Of a DNA stretch of 64,000 nucleotides, positions 10,029-20,055 are shown piece by piece. The position numbers and the translations under genes are program-made. Every line of letters starts with the position of its first letter. Position 1 is the first letter of the stretch. Origin of the DNA: Lentinus brumalis. Lineage: Eukaryota > Basidiomycota > Agaricomycetes > Polyporales > Polyporaceae. The stretch covers positions 1,488,001-1,552,000 of the forward strand of contig MARA01000002.1 of NCBI GenBank assembly GCA_001792895.1, written 5' to 3'. The notes beneath the pieces were generated by a model that was given only the letters and a program-made list of their open reading frames with translations, was not told the origin of the DNA and did no database searches.

Positions 10029-11567
10029 CTATGCATGCCCCGCTCCCATCATATCGTCCACCACGTATTCCGCTATCGCAAGAGACGACGTCAACCCCGG
10101 ACTCTCAATCCCTAGCAAGCTGATCAGCTCGCCCTCCTTCTCCCCGTTGGCATAGTCTGGTCGGAAGACGAAGTCCTGGAATCCTGCGCCCGGCCCCACC
10201 AGCTTCGGCCTGATACCGCAGTAGTCGGGCTGAAACCCTTCAGGAACAACATCAGGCAGGTATTCCTTCACAGCGTCGTACATCAGCCGGAGGCGTGAAT
10301 CGGTGGGCACAAGGTGTTTCTGCCAGAAATCTGCATCCTCCTCCCCCTCCGCCGGGCTAAGCCAGTCCAGATCCGGACCGAAGCGGATCTTCCCTTGCAA
10401 GTCGAGGGTGAGGTGCGTGCCCAGGGAGTGGAAGGCATGGCTGTCCTTCCCAACGGCTGGACACGGGTATATGAGATGTGAGACGCGCTTGATCCCTGGA
10501 CCTCGATATGAAGCGTAAGAACCGCGGGCGAAGTACATGGGTATTCGTTGCTCCTCGGGAAGGATGGCGTTGAGGATGAGAGGCGCGGTGAGCCCTGCAC
10601 AATTGATCACTGACCGCGCGAGCAACGCGTCCCCGTCCTCCGCATCCCCCGTCACTAGCTGAACGACCCACCCGGGACTGTCGCGGCTAGGGTCGACGCG
10701 GACGACCCTGGTGGAGTACACGATTTCACTGTTCTCTGCGTCAGCTATGTCCTTCTCGAGGCTCTCCATCAAGGTGTGCGAATCAACGATCCCGGTCTCT
10801 GGGCTCCAGAGGGCGGCGACGATGTTCTTATGGAGCTCCGGCTCGAGGTCGCGTGCCTCGTCCCCACTGATGAGCTTCGTGGGACATGCGGGGTATCGGG
10901 AGGAGACGGAGGGGAGTGCTTCGGCCAGCGTAAGTTCTGGGCTTTCGCGTGGAGGGATTGGATGTAAGGTCGCTGTTCCTCGCGGGCTACGACGAGCTTG
11001 CCGGTCTTCCTGTGAGGGATGGCGTGGGTTTGGCAATGCTCGTACAGCAGAGCACGTCCGCGAAGACAGAGTCTGGTCTTCAGCGAGTCTGGGGGATAGT
11101 ACAGGCCTACATCCACGGATGAGTCGAGCGGCGCAATCGCTCCGGGCGGTAGTGAACGCACCTGCATGGATGACCTCCGAGTTTCGAGAGCTACAGAACA
11201 ATACTATATCAGCCAAATGTGCCACGTTGGGGGGACAAGCTGACCTGGTTTCCTCTCCTGCGATGTGATGTCGCTCGACGAGGTATGTGGACTTCTCAGG
11301 GAACCTCCGTCCTAGGTGTCGAGCGATGGCGAGGCCGACTACTCCTGCACAAGGGTTGGGCGGGTCAGGCGGCACGCGTTCACAGGCTGTACCAATTGTA
11401 ACTTGCCTCCGCCGACAACCAGGTGGTCTACCGCGCCCTCCGGCTCCTGCACAACGCGTCTCAGTCTCCCTGGGACGCGCAAGTACGCCGCAATCAAGCC
11501 TCACCTTGAACCTATATTTCTTCTGTGCATTGAGAGCAGCACGGAGTCCCCTCACTTGCATTTCCAA
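10029..11567 (-). CDS. L-2-hydroxyglutarate dehydrogenase, FAD-dependent (apparent frameshift)
   Basis: Mitochondrial metabolite-repair enzyme of the DAO/L2HGDH family, oxidising L-2-hydroxyglutarate to 2-oxoglutarate. The FAD-binding loop reads [18 protein letters not shown], followed by [74 protein letters not shown] and the C-terminal [17 protein letters not shown]. The first exon ([17 protein letters not shown]) looks like a presequence. The glycine-loop intron (11345-11406) has a GC donor. Between residues [10 protein letters not shown] and TKLISGDEA the frame must shift near 10870-10890. No well-placed intron of normal length repairs this, though a 41-nt intron would do so at the cost of conserved residues. 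So this is either a one-base sequence error or a damaged allele. Confidence 0.85.
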   Translation of the reverse strand: MEMQVRGLRAALNAQKKYRFKVRLDCGVLARPRETETRCAGAGGRGRPPGCRRRQVTIGTACERVPPDPPNPCAGVVGLAIARHLGRRFPEKSTYLVERHHIAGEETRSACPPNVAHLADIVLFCSSRNSEVIHAGAFTTARSDCAARLIRGCRPVLSPRLAEDQTLSSRTCSAVRALPNPRHPSQEDRQARRSPRGTATLHPIPPRESPELTLAEALPSVSSRYPACPTKLISGDEARDLEPELHKNIVAALWSPETGIVDSHTLMESLEKDIADAENSEIVYSTRVVRVDPSRDSPGWVVQLVTGDAEDGDALLARSVINCAGLTAPLILNAILPEEQRIPMYFARGSYASYRGPGIKRVSHLIYPCPAVGKDSHAFHSLGTHLTLDLQGKIRFGPDLDWLSPAEGEEDADFWQKHLVPTDSRLRLMYDAVKEYLPDVVPEGFQPDYCGIRPKLVGPGAGFQDFVFRPDYANGEKEGELISLLGIESPGLTSSLAIAEYVVDDMMGAGHA

Positions 11568-11835
11568 TTGTCCTTCGTATACGCGAATGGCGCGAGTCTG
11601 GTTGCAGAGACTCAGAGACTCCCAGCCCTGGCCTATCGTGGTGGTGGTCGTGTCGGGACTCGGCGGCCCGCAGCTGCGACCACGATGCGGTCATTAGCCA
11701 GATTAGATTGGATCGCCCGATCGCCCCGATCGCATGTCCAAGTTTGCCGCTTGACTAGGCTTGACTTCATCCTCCTGCCCAACCCCTCTCATCTTACGCA
11801 CACTTTGACTTGCAAGAGACTTCATCCTGAACGCG
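11568..11835. promoter_or_regulatory. Divergent promoter between L2HGDH and CNS1/TTC4
   Basis: Only 268 bp separate the two start codons, so the two genes probably share or overlap promoter elements. No specific binding site could be named. Confidence 0.4.
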
Positions 11836-13085
11836 ATGGCGACGCAAGACAACGTCCCGCTACCTCAGCGGATTCCTCTCGATGAGAAACTGGCGGCCTT
11901 CGACAACGTGCCATTATTCATGAAATCTCTGCCCGAAGACGGCACAGACGACGTAGCCATATCCGCTTTGCAGTCTCTCGCGTATGAAGGCACGCCAGAT
12001 GGTAGGTAAGAAGTATAGGAATTCTGTGGACGAGTTAATGGCTCACACACACTGCTAGAGAACGCACAGAACTTCAAGGAGCAGGGTAACGAATACTTCA
12101 AGGCCAAGCGATACCGTGAAGCACTGGGATTCTATACGCAAGGAGTGGACGCGAAGCCTGAAGACAAAGCACTTCTGGAGGCTCTGCTGTGCAATCGTGC
12201 CGCGTGCAACTTGGAGCTCCGTGAGCATCTTCCTTGCCTGTGTCTGAGGCTGCTGTTGACGTTGTGATGCAGACAACTATGGCTCAGTGTTGCGAGATTG
12301 CTCGAAGGCTATCAGCATCAACCCCCAATCATCCAAGGCATACTACCGCTCGGCTCTTGCTCTCGTCGCTTTGGAACGCTACGAGGAGGCCCTGGACTGT
12401 TGCGACCGGTGCCTGCAGTTCGACAAGGACAACACGGGCGTACAAGCAGTGAGAGAGAAGGCCGCGAAGCTAAAGGAGGAGAAAGATCGCAAAGAGCGCG
12501 AGCGACAGGAGAGGATACGGCAGGAGCAGCTGAAGAAGGCACGTCTGCAGGCAGCATACAAGGTACGTCGATCTGTCTGGCGGATAGGTTCGAGAGCTCA
12601 TCGATATTCAGGAGCGGAATATCATCGTGAACCGTGTACCTGACAATGTCGCTTCAAACCCTTACGAGCCACATTTTGACCCCGAGGACCCGACAAACAG
12701 CACCATGATCTTCCCTGTTCTCTTCATGTACCCTCAGTATGCCACGACGGACCTCATCTCACACTTCCACGAAGACACCCCGTTCTCGGCACACATCAGT
12801 GCGATGTTCCCGCCAAATGCGCCGCAGCCGGAGTGGGATAAGAAGGGAGAGTATGTCGACGGGAAGCTGGTGGTCTTCGGGTGGACGAAGCGGCGGAGGT
12901 TGCTGAAGATTGGGAAGAAGATGACGCTTCGGGACGTTTGCAACGCGGCCAAGGCCAAGGATGGGGAACCGTACGATGGGATTGAGATGAACGACGGGAC
13001 GCTATCGTTTGTTGTGCTTCCGAAGGGTGAGGAGGAGCAGAAGTGGGTGGAGGACTTCAAGAAGACGAGAGAGCGGAAGGACTAG
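11836..13085 (+). CDS. CNS1: Hsp90 co-chaperone Cns1/TTC4 (TPR protein)
   Basis: TPR co-chaperone that binds the C-termini of Hsp70/Hsp90. The N-terminus (IPLDEKLAAFDNVPLFMKSLPED) is typical of TTC4/Cns1. Three TPR units follow, with diagnostic stretches NFKEQGNEYFKAKRYREAL, LCNRAACNLEL and KAYYRSALALVALERYEEAL. Next comes a charged helix rich in K/E/R (KLKEEKDRKERERQERIR) and then the C-terminal Cns1 'wheel' domain with TMIFPVLFMYPQYATTDLI. Introns fall after EGTPD, NLELR and AAYK. The length of about 375 residues is usual for the family. In yeast the protein is essential for Hsp90 client maturation and eEF2 handling. Confidence 0.93.
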
Positions 13086-13502
13086 CATGTAACCTGTAGC
13101 ACTAGACGCATTGCACTTTGAGACGTGTATAAAGGTCGTTCCTGGTACTGCTCGACACCATGGCCAAGAAGCAAGCTCAGGCTGTGGGCTTCCGGCTTAC
13201 AGTCATAAGCGCCCAAGGTCCGCTCCGTTTGGCTGTGTTTGTCGCATTTCCCAGCGAGGCCGTTAGCGCTCATCAAGATATCCCCGCCCAAGGCACCAAC
13301 GGACACACTATCGACGACGGCGACAGGCTCGGTGAGTGTCATTATGCTACTCTGCTGCACGGATGGGGCGAGGAGGATGTTGGAGAGCTTGCTATGAAGA
13401 ATTTGGAGGGCTAGACGCGGTGGAATGGGATGGATTGCCAGTGTACGGTACGGATGCTGACCAGAGTACGGTTCACCTCTGCTAGGACCCTCAAGCATCA
13501 AG
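13086..13502. promoter_or_regulatory. Intergenic upstream of eS7
   Basis: 417 bp between CNS1 and the eS7 start. It must contain the strong ribosomal-protein promoter. Small frames exist on both strands (for example 13160-13414) but lack any recognisable motif, so no gene is called. Confidence 0.4.
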
Positions 13503-14233
13503 ATGTCCGTTCAGCACAAGATTCTCCGCACGGCCAACGCGCCCAGGACCGCCCCCGATGAGACTGAGACTGCCGTCGCTCAGGCAATCATCGACCTCGA
13601 GAACAGCGCGCCCGAGCTGAAGGGCGAGTTGCGCCCCCTCCAAATCTCTGCTGCCCGTGAGGTCGATGTCCGCGGCGGCAAGAAGGCCATCGTCATCTTC
13701 GTCCCCGTCCCCCAGCTTAAGGCGTTCCACAAGGTCCAGCAGAGGTGAGTCCATCTCCGTGATTAGTGCATTTGTGTGATCTTGCACCGAGAAGCGACGG
13801 TTGACCGCGTCTTTGCATCACAGGCTGACCCGGGAGCTTGAGAAGAAGTTCTCCGACCGCCACGTCGTCTTCGTTGCCCAGCGACGGATGCTCCGCAAGC
13901 CGACCCGTAACTCGCGTGTCCAGCAGAAGCGTCCCCGCAGCCGTACGCTCACGAGCGTCCACGACAAGATCCTCGAGGACCTTGTCTTCCCCACTGAGAT
14001 TGTTGGCAAGCGGACGCGGGTGGCCGTTGACGGCTCAAAACTGCTCAAAGTGTACGTTTCCATCCATGCGTATGATGTCGCTGTAGCGGCCGCTGACTAG
14101 TCGGACGCGTAGTTTCCTCGACGCGAAGGACGCGACGTCATTGGAGTACAAGCTCGACTCCTTCTCGTCCGTGTACCGCCGTCTGACAGGAAAGGATGTT
14201 GTGTTCGAGTTCCCCGTGCAGGCGCAGGATTGA
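13503..14233 (+). CDS. RPS7: Ribosomal protein eS7, 40S subunit
   Basis: Structural protein of the small ribosomal subunit and the SSU processome. The three exons give about 195 residues. Landmarks are [88 protein letters not shown] and the C-terminal [15 protein letters not shown]. Introns follow QQR (13745) and the K-V codon before FLDAKD. Start and length agree with fungal eS7. Confidence 0.96.
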
Positions 14234-14619
14234 GGGCTGCTGCTTGGGCGTTATGAGTGTATAGCACTATGTGATTACTGTTTCACCACTACCAAAATAT
14301 GCGCACATGCCCCTCTTCATGGCACGCATCTGGATATGGCCCCGGTCGGAGGCTGCGCGAGACTCGGCAGTATGGATGGTGAGACGGATTGCGTGCGCCA
14401 CTGGGCCACTTGGCCACACCTGCTGCAAACGCCCGCCCGCACCGGTGGCCGGCGGTAGGCGCACGTGGGTGTTGTGGTTCTCCATCGCGAACGGCTGAAT
14501 AGAGCAAGGCTGTCTCCCCGTCTCTCCTCTCCTCCGTTATCCGTCCTGCTTCCCGGCCGCACAGGCAGCCCTCCCCCCGCCCTTCGCGGCTCCGCCCCTC
14601 CCTCCCCTGGTCCTCCAAC
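14234..14619. promoter_or_regulatory. Intergenic, eS7 3' flank and Rab-like gene promoter
   Basis: 386 bp. The part before the Rab start (14515-14615) is strongly pyrimidine-rich (CT/CCCC runs), as is common in fungal leaders upstream of highly expressed genes. Nothing else is apparent. Confidence 0.4.
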
Positions 14620-16026
14620 ATGATGGCGGAGTATCCGCGTATGGACCCCTACAGGAAGGCCAGATATGACCAGGGGGTCGATGCTAAGATAGTCATCATG
14701 GGCAACACAGGCAAGTCCCTCGCTTCGTCTCCCGCCCGCACGAAGCACCCGCTACCCTGCCTCGCACCGAGCATGCAAACTGACACGTCGTGCAGGCGTC
14801 GGCAAGACCAGCCTCCTCCACAGATATACCCAGGGCAAGTTCGATCCCAAGAATACCACCTCCACCACCGGCGCGTTCTTCGTGACCAAGAAGGTAAATA
14901 TCGACGGCACAAAGGTCAGGCTGCAGTTGTGGGATACGGCGGGCCAGGAGCGATTTCGCAGTATGGTTCGTCCCCTTTCGTTCAACCACCGTTGATGTGG
15001 CTTAACGCCTGTTGGCTAGGCACCCATGTACTACCGCGGCGCGAACGCTGCTCTCTTGTTGTATGATATCACGAATGCCTCCAGTTTTGAGGACGTCCGG
15101 GGATGGCTGGAAGGTGAGTCTCAAGTCCAATTGTTCATGGTGGCCCCGCAACCGAGGTGTGTCTCCATCTGACATCGCGACGTCTCACAATTGCAGAGCT
15201 GAAGAAGAATTGCTCCCCCGACCTCATCATCTACATCGTTGGGGCGAAGGCTGACCTCCAGCAGCACCGGCAAGTCACCGCCGACCTCGCCCGTCTCTCG
15301 CTACATACATGGTTTCCACCACCTCGCCCGCCCCCACCGCCGCCTCCACCGCCGCCATCCACATTCTCCTACATTCGCCCCCGTTTCACTTCATTTACGA
15401 GCATCCGATCCGTGCCGGCTACACAACCTCTCAAGCCAACGTCACTATCTCCTTCTGATTCCGATCCTGCCTTCAACGACCCCCGTTCGACCGCTATCAA
15501 GCGCTCCAACACGTCTGCCTACACTCGACCGCGCGCGAAGAGCGGCGATCTGCTGCTACCGCGCTCGCACTCTACCGCCGGCACACGACCGACTCCATCG
15601 CGGTTCGGGTACCGTCCAGGAGGCTGGAACGAGATCGGAGACGGGAGCAGTAACAGCCTTCCGGAAGACGAAGACGAGTATACGCAGCACGCAGAGGACC
15701 AGGAATGGGGACTGCGGAAGGGTATGGAACTGTTCGAGGTGTCTGCCAAGGATGATTTTGGTACGTTCCTATTGTTGAAGTGGTGCCGGTTGTGGCTGAA
15801 TACTCATGCTGTTGCTACAGGCATTCAGCATCTTTTCGACAGTCTCATTGATGCCATCATTCAGAAAAAGGACAAAATCGAGCGCGAGAACGAGATCAAG
15901 CGACGCGATAGCGTGCTGCTCTCCAGTAGCGCAACACCTGTATGGGCAGCCCAAGCCGACCAGGAGGAAGCACGCGAGAAGGCTCGCGCAGCCTCGGGCT
16001 CGTCATGGAGTTGTTGTCAGACATAG
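14620..16026 (+). CDS. Rab-like small GTPase with a long proline-rich insert
   Basis: Vesicle-traffic GTPase with clear Rab hallmarks: P-loop [11 protein letters not shown], switch [11 protein letters not shown]3 [40 protein letters not shown]5 FEVSAKDDF and a C-terminal prenylation box ending SCCQT. Two things are odd. The G4 motif, normally NKxD, reads [12 protein letters not shown], with alanine in place of asparagine. About 140 residues of disordered, proline- and serine-rich sequence ([14 protein letters not shown] and onward) then separate G4 from G5, where a usual Rab has about 25. The frame stays open across the insert, so I keep it as coding, but unspliced sequence cannot be excluded. 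Intron 1 (14711-14795) has a GC donor and cuts the P-loop. The start could be either ATG at 14620 or 14623. Subfamily is undecided. Confidence 0.82.
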
Positions 16027-16508
16027 CGACCGCTTCATCCTCCTCCTCGGACGTGTTCCCTCTTCCCCCATCCTTCGACGCACCACATCACTTACCCTGC
16101 GCTAGGTCGCTTGGCTGCTTCTTCACTTTATGACTCTATGTTATTACCTTTGTTGTGACGCACATTATGACCCATGACTCTCTACTCTCTCGCACATCTC
16201 GCACTTGCCACGCTCCCACACGATATCCCATTCTGTCTGTCTACGTATCTCATGTCTCTTCCTCCGATTTATCGCTTTTTACTGCATATCGTATTGTACA
16301 TACACTGTCCATAGTGATACAGCTCGCTTGGTTCTCGTAGCACTCATGAATTCATTGCACTCGACGTTGTTGCTCTCCACTTTCGTACCGGTCTGCCACA
16401 GCTCGCCCAAAATGGCAAGTCTAGAATACCGCCCAGTATAATCCTCGCGGTCTTCCTCTCTTTCTTCCTCCCCCTCCTCCCCCTCTCCGCTCGGGAGCTC
16501 ACCTCGTC
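16027..16508. promoter_or_regulatory. Intergenic, Rab 3' flank and AMMECR1 promoter
   Basis: 482 bp of pyrimidine-rich, AT-richer sequence than its neighbours, with CT runs just before the ATG at 16509. No gene-like frame with motifs is present. Confidence 0.4.
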
Positions 16509-17434
16509 ATGTCCGTCCTCGAGTCTGAGCTGTCCAAGGCCATCGGAGATGAGGCCGAGCAGGCGTGTCTCCCGGAACATTGCTACTACTGCTTCGACAC
16601 CCTCTTTTGTGCCTTGACCTCTGAGAAGCCCGTCTCGCCCAAGTTCCCGGACGGCAAGTAGTACGTATCGTATGTATCAGCAGCACATCGGGACTACTTA
16701 TTTACGACTCCATTCCAGCCCCCTCTTCGTGACTTGGAACACACGCCCTTCACGCCCCGGGAGGTCACCCCGGCTGCGGGGCTGCATCGGCACCTTTGAG
16801 CCCCAGTCGCTGCACGATGGTCTCGCAGACTATGCACTCATCAGTGCGTTCCGTGACTCTAGGTTCAAGAAGATCGAAGAGTGGGAGCTCGAGAGCCTCG
16901 AATGCAGGTACGTACCCCATCCTGTTCCCCGATGTACTGACCTGATGTGCCGATCCGACCATCGACTATCGCTCTTCCCGCCCCTCGTTATCAATTCCCG
17001 TCGCGGCCTTGCGTTATTATGTGCACGCCACACACAGGGTGTCGCTTCTGACGGATTTCGAGGATGCCGAGAACTACCTCGACTGGACCGTAGGCGTACA
17101 CGGGATTCACATCTCGTTCCCGCATCCGTCGCTCATCCCAGTCTCGCCCTCACCGTCGTCCGCGCCCTCCCCGCTTTCATCAGGGTCCTCCGTGGCCACC
17201 CGGAGCGTTCTGAAGCACTCGTTCTCTGCGACGTACCTCCCCGAGGTCGCAGAGGAGCAGGGTTGGGACAAGATCGAGGCCATAGACAGCGCCATCCGCA
17301 AGGCCGGCTGGAGCGGACGCATCTCCGAGGACCTCAGACGTGCCGTCAAGGTGCGGAGGTACCAGAGCAGCATCTGTGCGGTGACCTGGGAGGAGTATTC
17401 CCGCTGGAGGACCGCGAACGGAGCTTCCAAGTAG
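16509..17434 (+). CDS. AMMECR1 domain protein
   Basis: Single AMMECR1 domain, widely conserved from archaea to man, of unsettled biochemical role. Visible family blocks are HCYYCFDTLFCAL, YPLFVTWNTRP, the signature LRGCIGTFEPQSLHDGLADYA, FRDSRFKKIEEWEL, VSLLTDFEDAENYLDWTVGVHGI, YLPEVAEEQGWDKIEAIDSAIRKAGW and the end IRRYQSS-like RYQSSICAVTWEEY. A short PSPSSAPSPLSSG insert separates the GVHGI and YLPEVA blocks. Two introns: the first splits the tyrosine codon of YPLFV, the second sits in CRVSLL. The length of about 230 residues is normal. Confidence 0.93.
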
Positions 17435-17630
17435 ACTCTCGAACACAATGGCGCAGCGGAGTCCCTGTTGTCGAAGTGACCTTGGAACCTTGCCCCTAGT
17501 AGAGACACACGGAACTGACACATACGCTTTGTCGAACGGGCTGTAGTGTATGAATGGACTGTACCATAGATTATCCAATTAGGGCTGCTTCTGCATATAC
17601 GTATATATATACGGTGTACATCTGCTCTGC

Positions 17631-19481
17631 TCATGGCCCTCCCTGCCAGCTGCTGTGTCGATCCCTGGACGTTCGCACATGCTCGAAAAACGCCTCGTCG
17701 AACTCCTCCGCATAGATCTTGGTTCTGAACCTTTCGACGCGGCCGTCCCACCGCATCCCATACCGCTGCGACAGCCTCTCCCATACGCCCCGGAGAATCG
17801 CACGATCGTACCCGCTGGTAATCGCGAAGGCAGAGAGCAGCCAGTAGACGGTCCGACCATTCGGCTTCGCCACGTCGGGTAGATCGATGAAGTTGTCGAA
17901 GAGAGCGTGGAGTTGCTCCAGGGTCCACGCTTCCGGATGTCGTTCCCTGTGACGGGCTGCCGCACTGGACCGGTGGGTATGACTGGGGTGCTGTGCATGT
18001 CGTGCGAAGCCGAGGAAGATGGAACGGAAGATAGGCAGAACAGGGTGTGGGACGGCAGGTCCCGTGGTAGAGGGTACAATGTCGGTGTCCAAGTCCTCCA
18101 GTGGCCCTGTGACTGGCTCCGGCGAAGTCATCATGTCGGTGAACACCTCAATGCAGCGGTGGAAGTATCCCTGGTAGGCGTAGCACTGGATGAGGGCGTA
18201 GTATGTGATAGGAACAGGTTCAAGCTCGGGAGGGATGGTGATCCCTTCCAGCTCGTCCAGCTCCCAAACGGCTTTCTCGATGTCATCTCCAGTGGTCATG
18301 TTGTACCGCGAGAGTAGACGGTGTCGTAGAATGCGATACATAAGAGTGGCGATGTCCAGCCGAGCGTTCCTCCCGTACGCCCACAGACATGAGGTGACCG
18401 CGTAGATGTCGATCTTGCATCCACTCGTCACCATGCGCGAGAATGTTGACCGTACCCCGGACAGCCTTCCCCTACGAGCGTAATATCGGAGGTAGACCAT
18501 GTATGTGACGTAGGTGGGTTGCAAGCCGGAAGACACAAGTATGCCTTCGGCCTGGCGCAAGATGGGTTCGCTGAGGGTACGCGCCGCGATAGTGAGGAGC
18601 GTCGTGTAGGACACGATATCTGGCGTCACGGGCTTGGAGGCGACGCGAGACTCTTCTTCCACAGGGACGTAACGACCGCCAGAAAGAGTCCAACCGGGTG
18701 CCCTGTTTGCCTCCATGTCCCGTAGGACGCTGAGCGCCGCGAAGAAGTCATCCGACTCCATCTTCCGCGAGCCAGAACCTCTCCCTGAGCACTCTATCAG
18801 GGCGTTCCACTCCCATAGCCTGACCTGTCCACCCGAGTAGTAGATCGTGTTGAGCACAGAGAGGAGACGATGAAAGACTATCTGGTTGCGTGTCTTGTGG
18901 GATGGCCGCCATCGGAAGCGGGCGATAATCCGTGCAGCCAACGAGTGGAGGTACTTTTCGGGGATGATTTGTTTGACATGAGGAGGTCGTTCGAGGAGGA
19001 GGGCGCGGTACGTCCGCCACGCCGCTTCTAGTTTAGCGGCCCCAGCGAGCTTGTCATACGACGCCTGTCTACGGGCGTGCTCCTCGTACCCCCACCGACT
19101 GAGCATATATCGCGGAGGCCGCTTGTTCCGGACGGATTTGCATGCCGAAGAAGGCCGGACGTTCGAGGTCACGTTCCGTGGTCCATTACTACACGCTGGG
19201 GATGCCGCAGTCTGCGGTCGGCCTTCACATGGCGAACTATCCTCCTCGGGGATGGCGATGGGAGGGAAAGTGGGAGGGAAGTGGGAATGGGACGTGCCGG
19301 TGACCATCGCAGTCTTCTCTGCCGCCTCGGTCTTCGTCTTTGAGTGTAAGCGTGTGTCACCGAAGTGGGACAACAGGGAGTCATGAGCGAACTGCTTGTG
19401 CAGAAACCCGGGACGTTGGAGAAGAAAGCGCGTGATCCCATGAGTGAACGTGAGGCCCAGAGAGGACGCTCTCAGCATCAA
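17631..19481 (-). CDS. Pentatricopeptide-repeat protein, mitochondrial
   Basis: An intron-free frame of 616 codons, unusual here where most genes are interrupted. The N-terminus is rich in arginine, serine and leucine without acidic residues (MLRASSLGLTFTHGITRFLLQRPG), fitting mitochondrial import. The middle has degenerate PPR units such as TPDIVSYTTLLTIAART, QPTYVTYMVYLRYYARRGRL, KIDIYAVTSCLWAYGRNARL and VPITYYALIQCYAYQGYF. PPR proteins bind organellar RNA and help its processing or translation; the target here is unknown. The gene is convergent with AMMECR1 and has the intergenic 17435-17630 at its 3' side. Confidence 0.85.
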   Translation of the reverse strand: MMLRASSLGLTFTHGITRFLLQRPGFLHKQFAHDSLLSHFGDTRLHSKTKTEAAEKTAMVTGTSHSHFPPTFPPIAIPEEDSSPCEGRPQTAASPACSNGPRNVTSNVRPSSACKSVRNKRPPRYMLSRWGYEEHARRQASYDKLAGAAKLEAAWRTYRALLLERPPHVKQIIPEKYLHSLAARIIARFRWRPSHKTRNQIVFHRLLSVLNTIYYSGGQVRLWEWNALIECSGRGSGSRKMESDDFFAALSVLRDMEANRAPGWTLSGGRYVPVEEESRVASKPVTPDIVSYTTLLTIAARTLSEPILRQAEGILVSSGLQPTYVTYMVYLRYYARRGRLSGVRSTFSRMVTSGCKIDIYAVTSCLWAYGRNARLDIATLMYRILRHRLLSRYNMTTGDDIEKAVWELDELEGITIPPELEPVPITYYALIQCYAYQGYFHRCIEVFTDMMTSPEPVTGPLEDLDTDIVPSTTGPAVPHPVLPIFRSIFLGFARHAQHPSHTHRSSAAARHRERHPEAWTLEQLHALFDNFIDLPDVAKPNGRTVYWLLSAFAITSGYDRAILRGVWERLSQRYGMRWDGRVERFRTKIYAEEFDEAFFEHVRTSRDRHSSWQGGP

Positions 19482-20055
19482 TGCAATGAGCAGTCATCCT
19501 GCAGGTGAATGTGTCTCAGACATTTCGGGCTTACGCCGGACGTAGAAAACACGCACCGCGACACGACAAACCAGCACCACCAAGTCTACGAGCGCAGTGA
19601 CGCGCCAGCGTGCTGTTACCGTACTACCGCCTCCTGGAAGACGGACATGAGTGCTCAGGGTGAAGCCCAGATCGGCTGAAACGTACCGTCGTGCGCGGGG
19701 AGAGGTCCAGACAAGCGTGTCTGCCTAGTCCACAGATGATGGACGCGTGTGGTCGAGAATCTGAACAGCTCGCCCGCCCCAGCGTCACTCACTTTTTCGT
19801 CCAGACGCGGGCGCTTCACTCAATCCTCGATTTCTGATTGGTCCGTCTGCGTACATGCCGCAGGCTGGACGACATGGGCCATTTATCTCAAGTCGCTCAC
19901 AATCTCACACACAACTCAATCACACGCGGGGATGGCTGGTGTACAACCGAGATGCTTCATAGCCAGGAAGTGTGTCATGTCATGGGGCAATACAAAACAT
20001 AGCGTGGACGATGCAGCATAACGGTAAAGCGAGAGGTAAGTACAGTAAGAACGAA
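19482..20055. promoter_or_regulatory. Intergenic, PPR promoter and uL3 3' flank
   Basis: 574 bp between two minus-strand genes. It holds the upstream region of the PPR gene and the 3' untranslated region of uL3. I see no RNA gene or repeat. Confidence 0.4.

Noticed and set aside
13160..13414. 84-codon frame starting MAKKQAQAVGF before eS7
   Set aside because: Promoter position, no recognisable family and overlapping frames on the other strand of equal quality.
15300..15560. The Rab proline-rich insert as a long intron
   Set aside because: Considered seriously, since it begins near GCAAGT/GTCACC. But the frame is open throughout and runs directly into the G5 block, so I keep it coding with a caveat.
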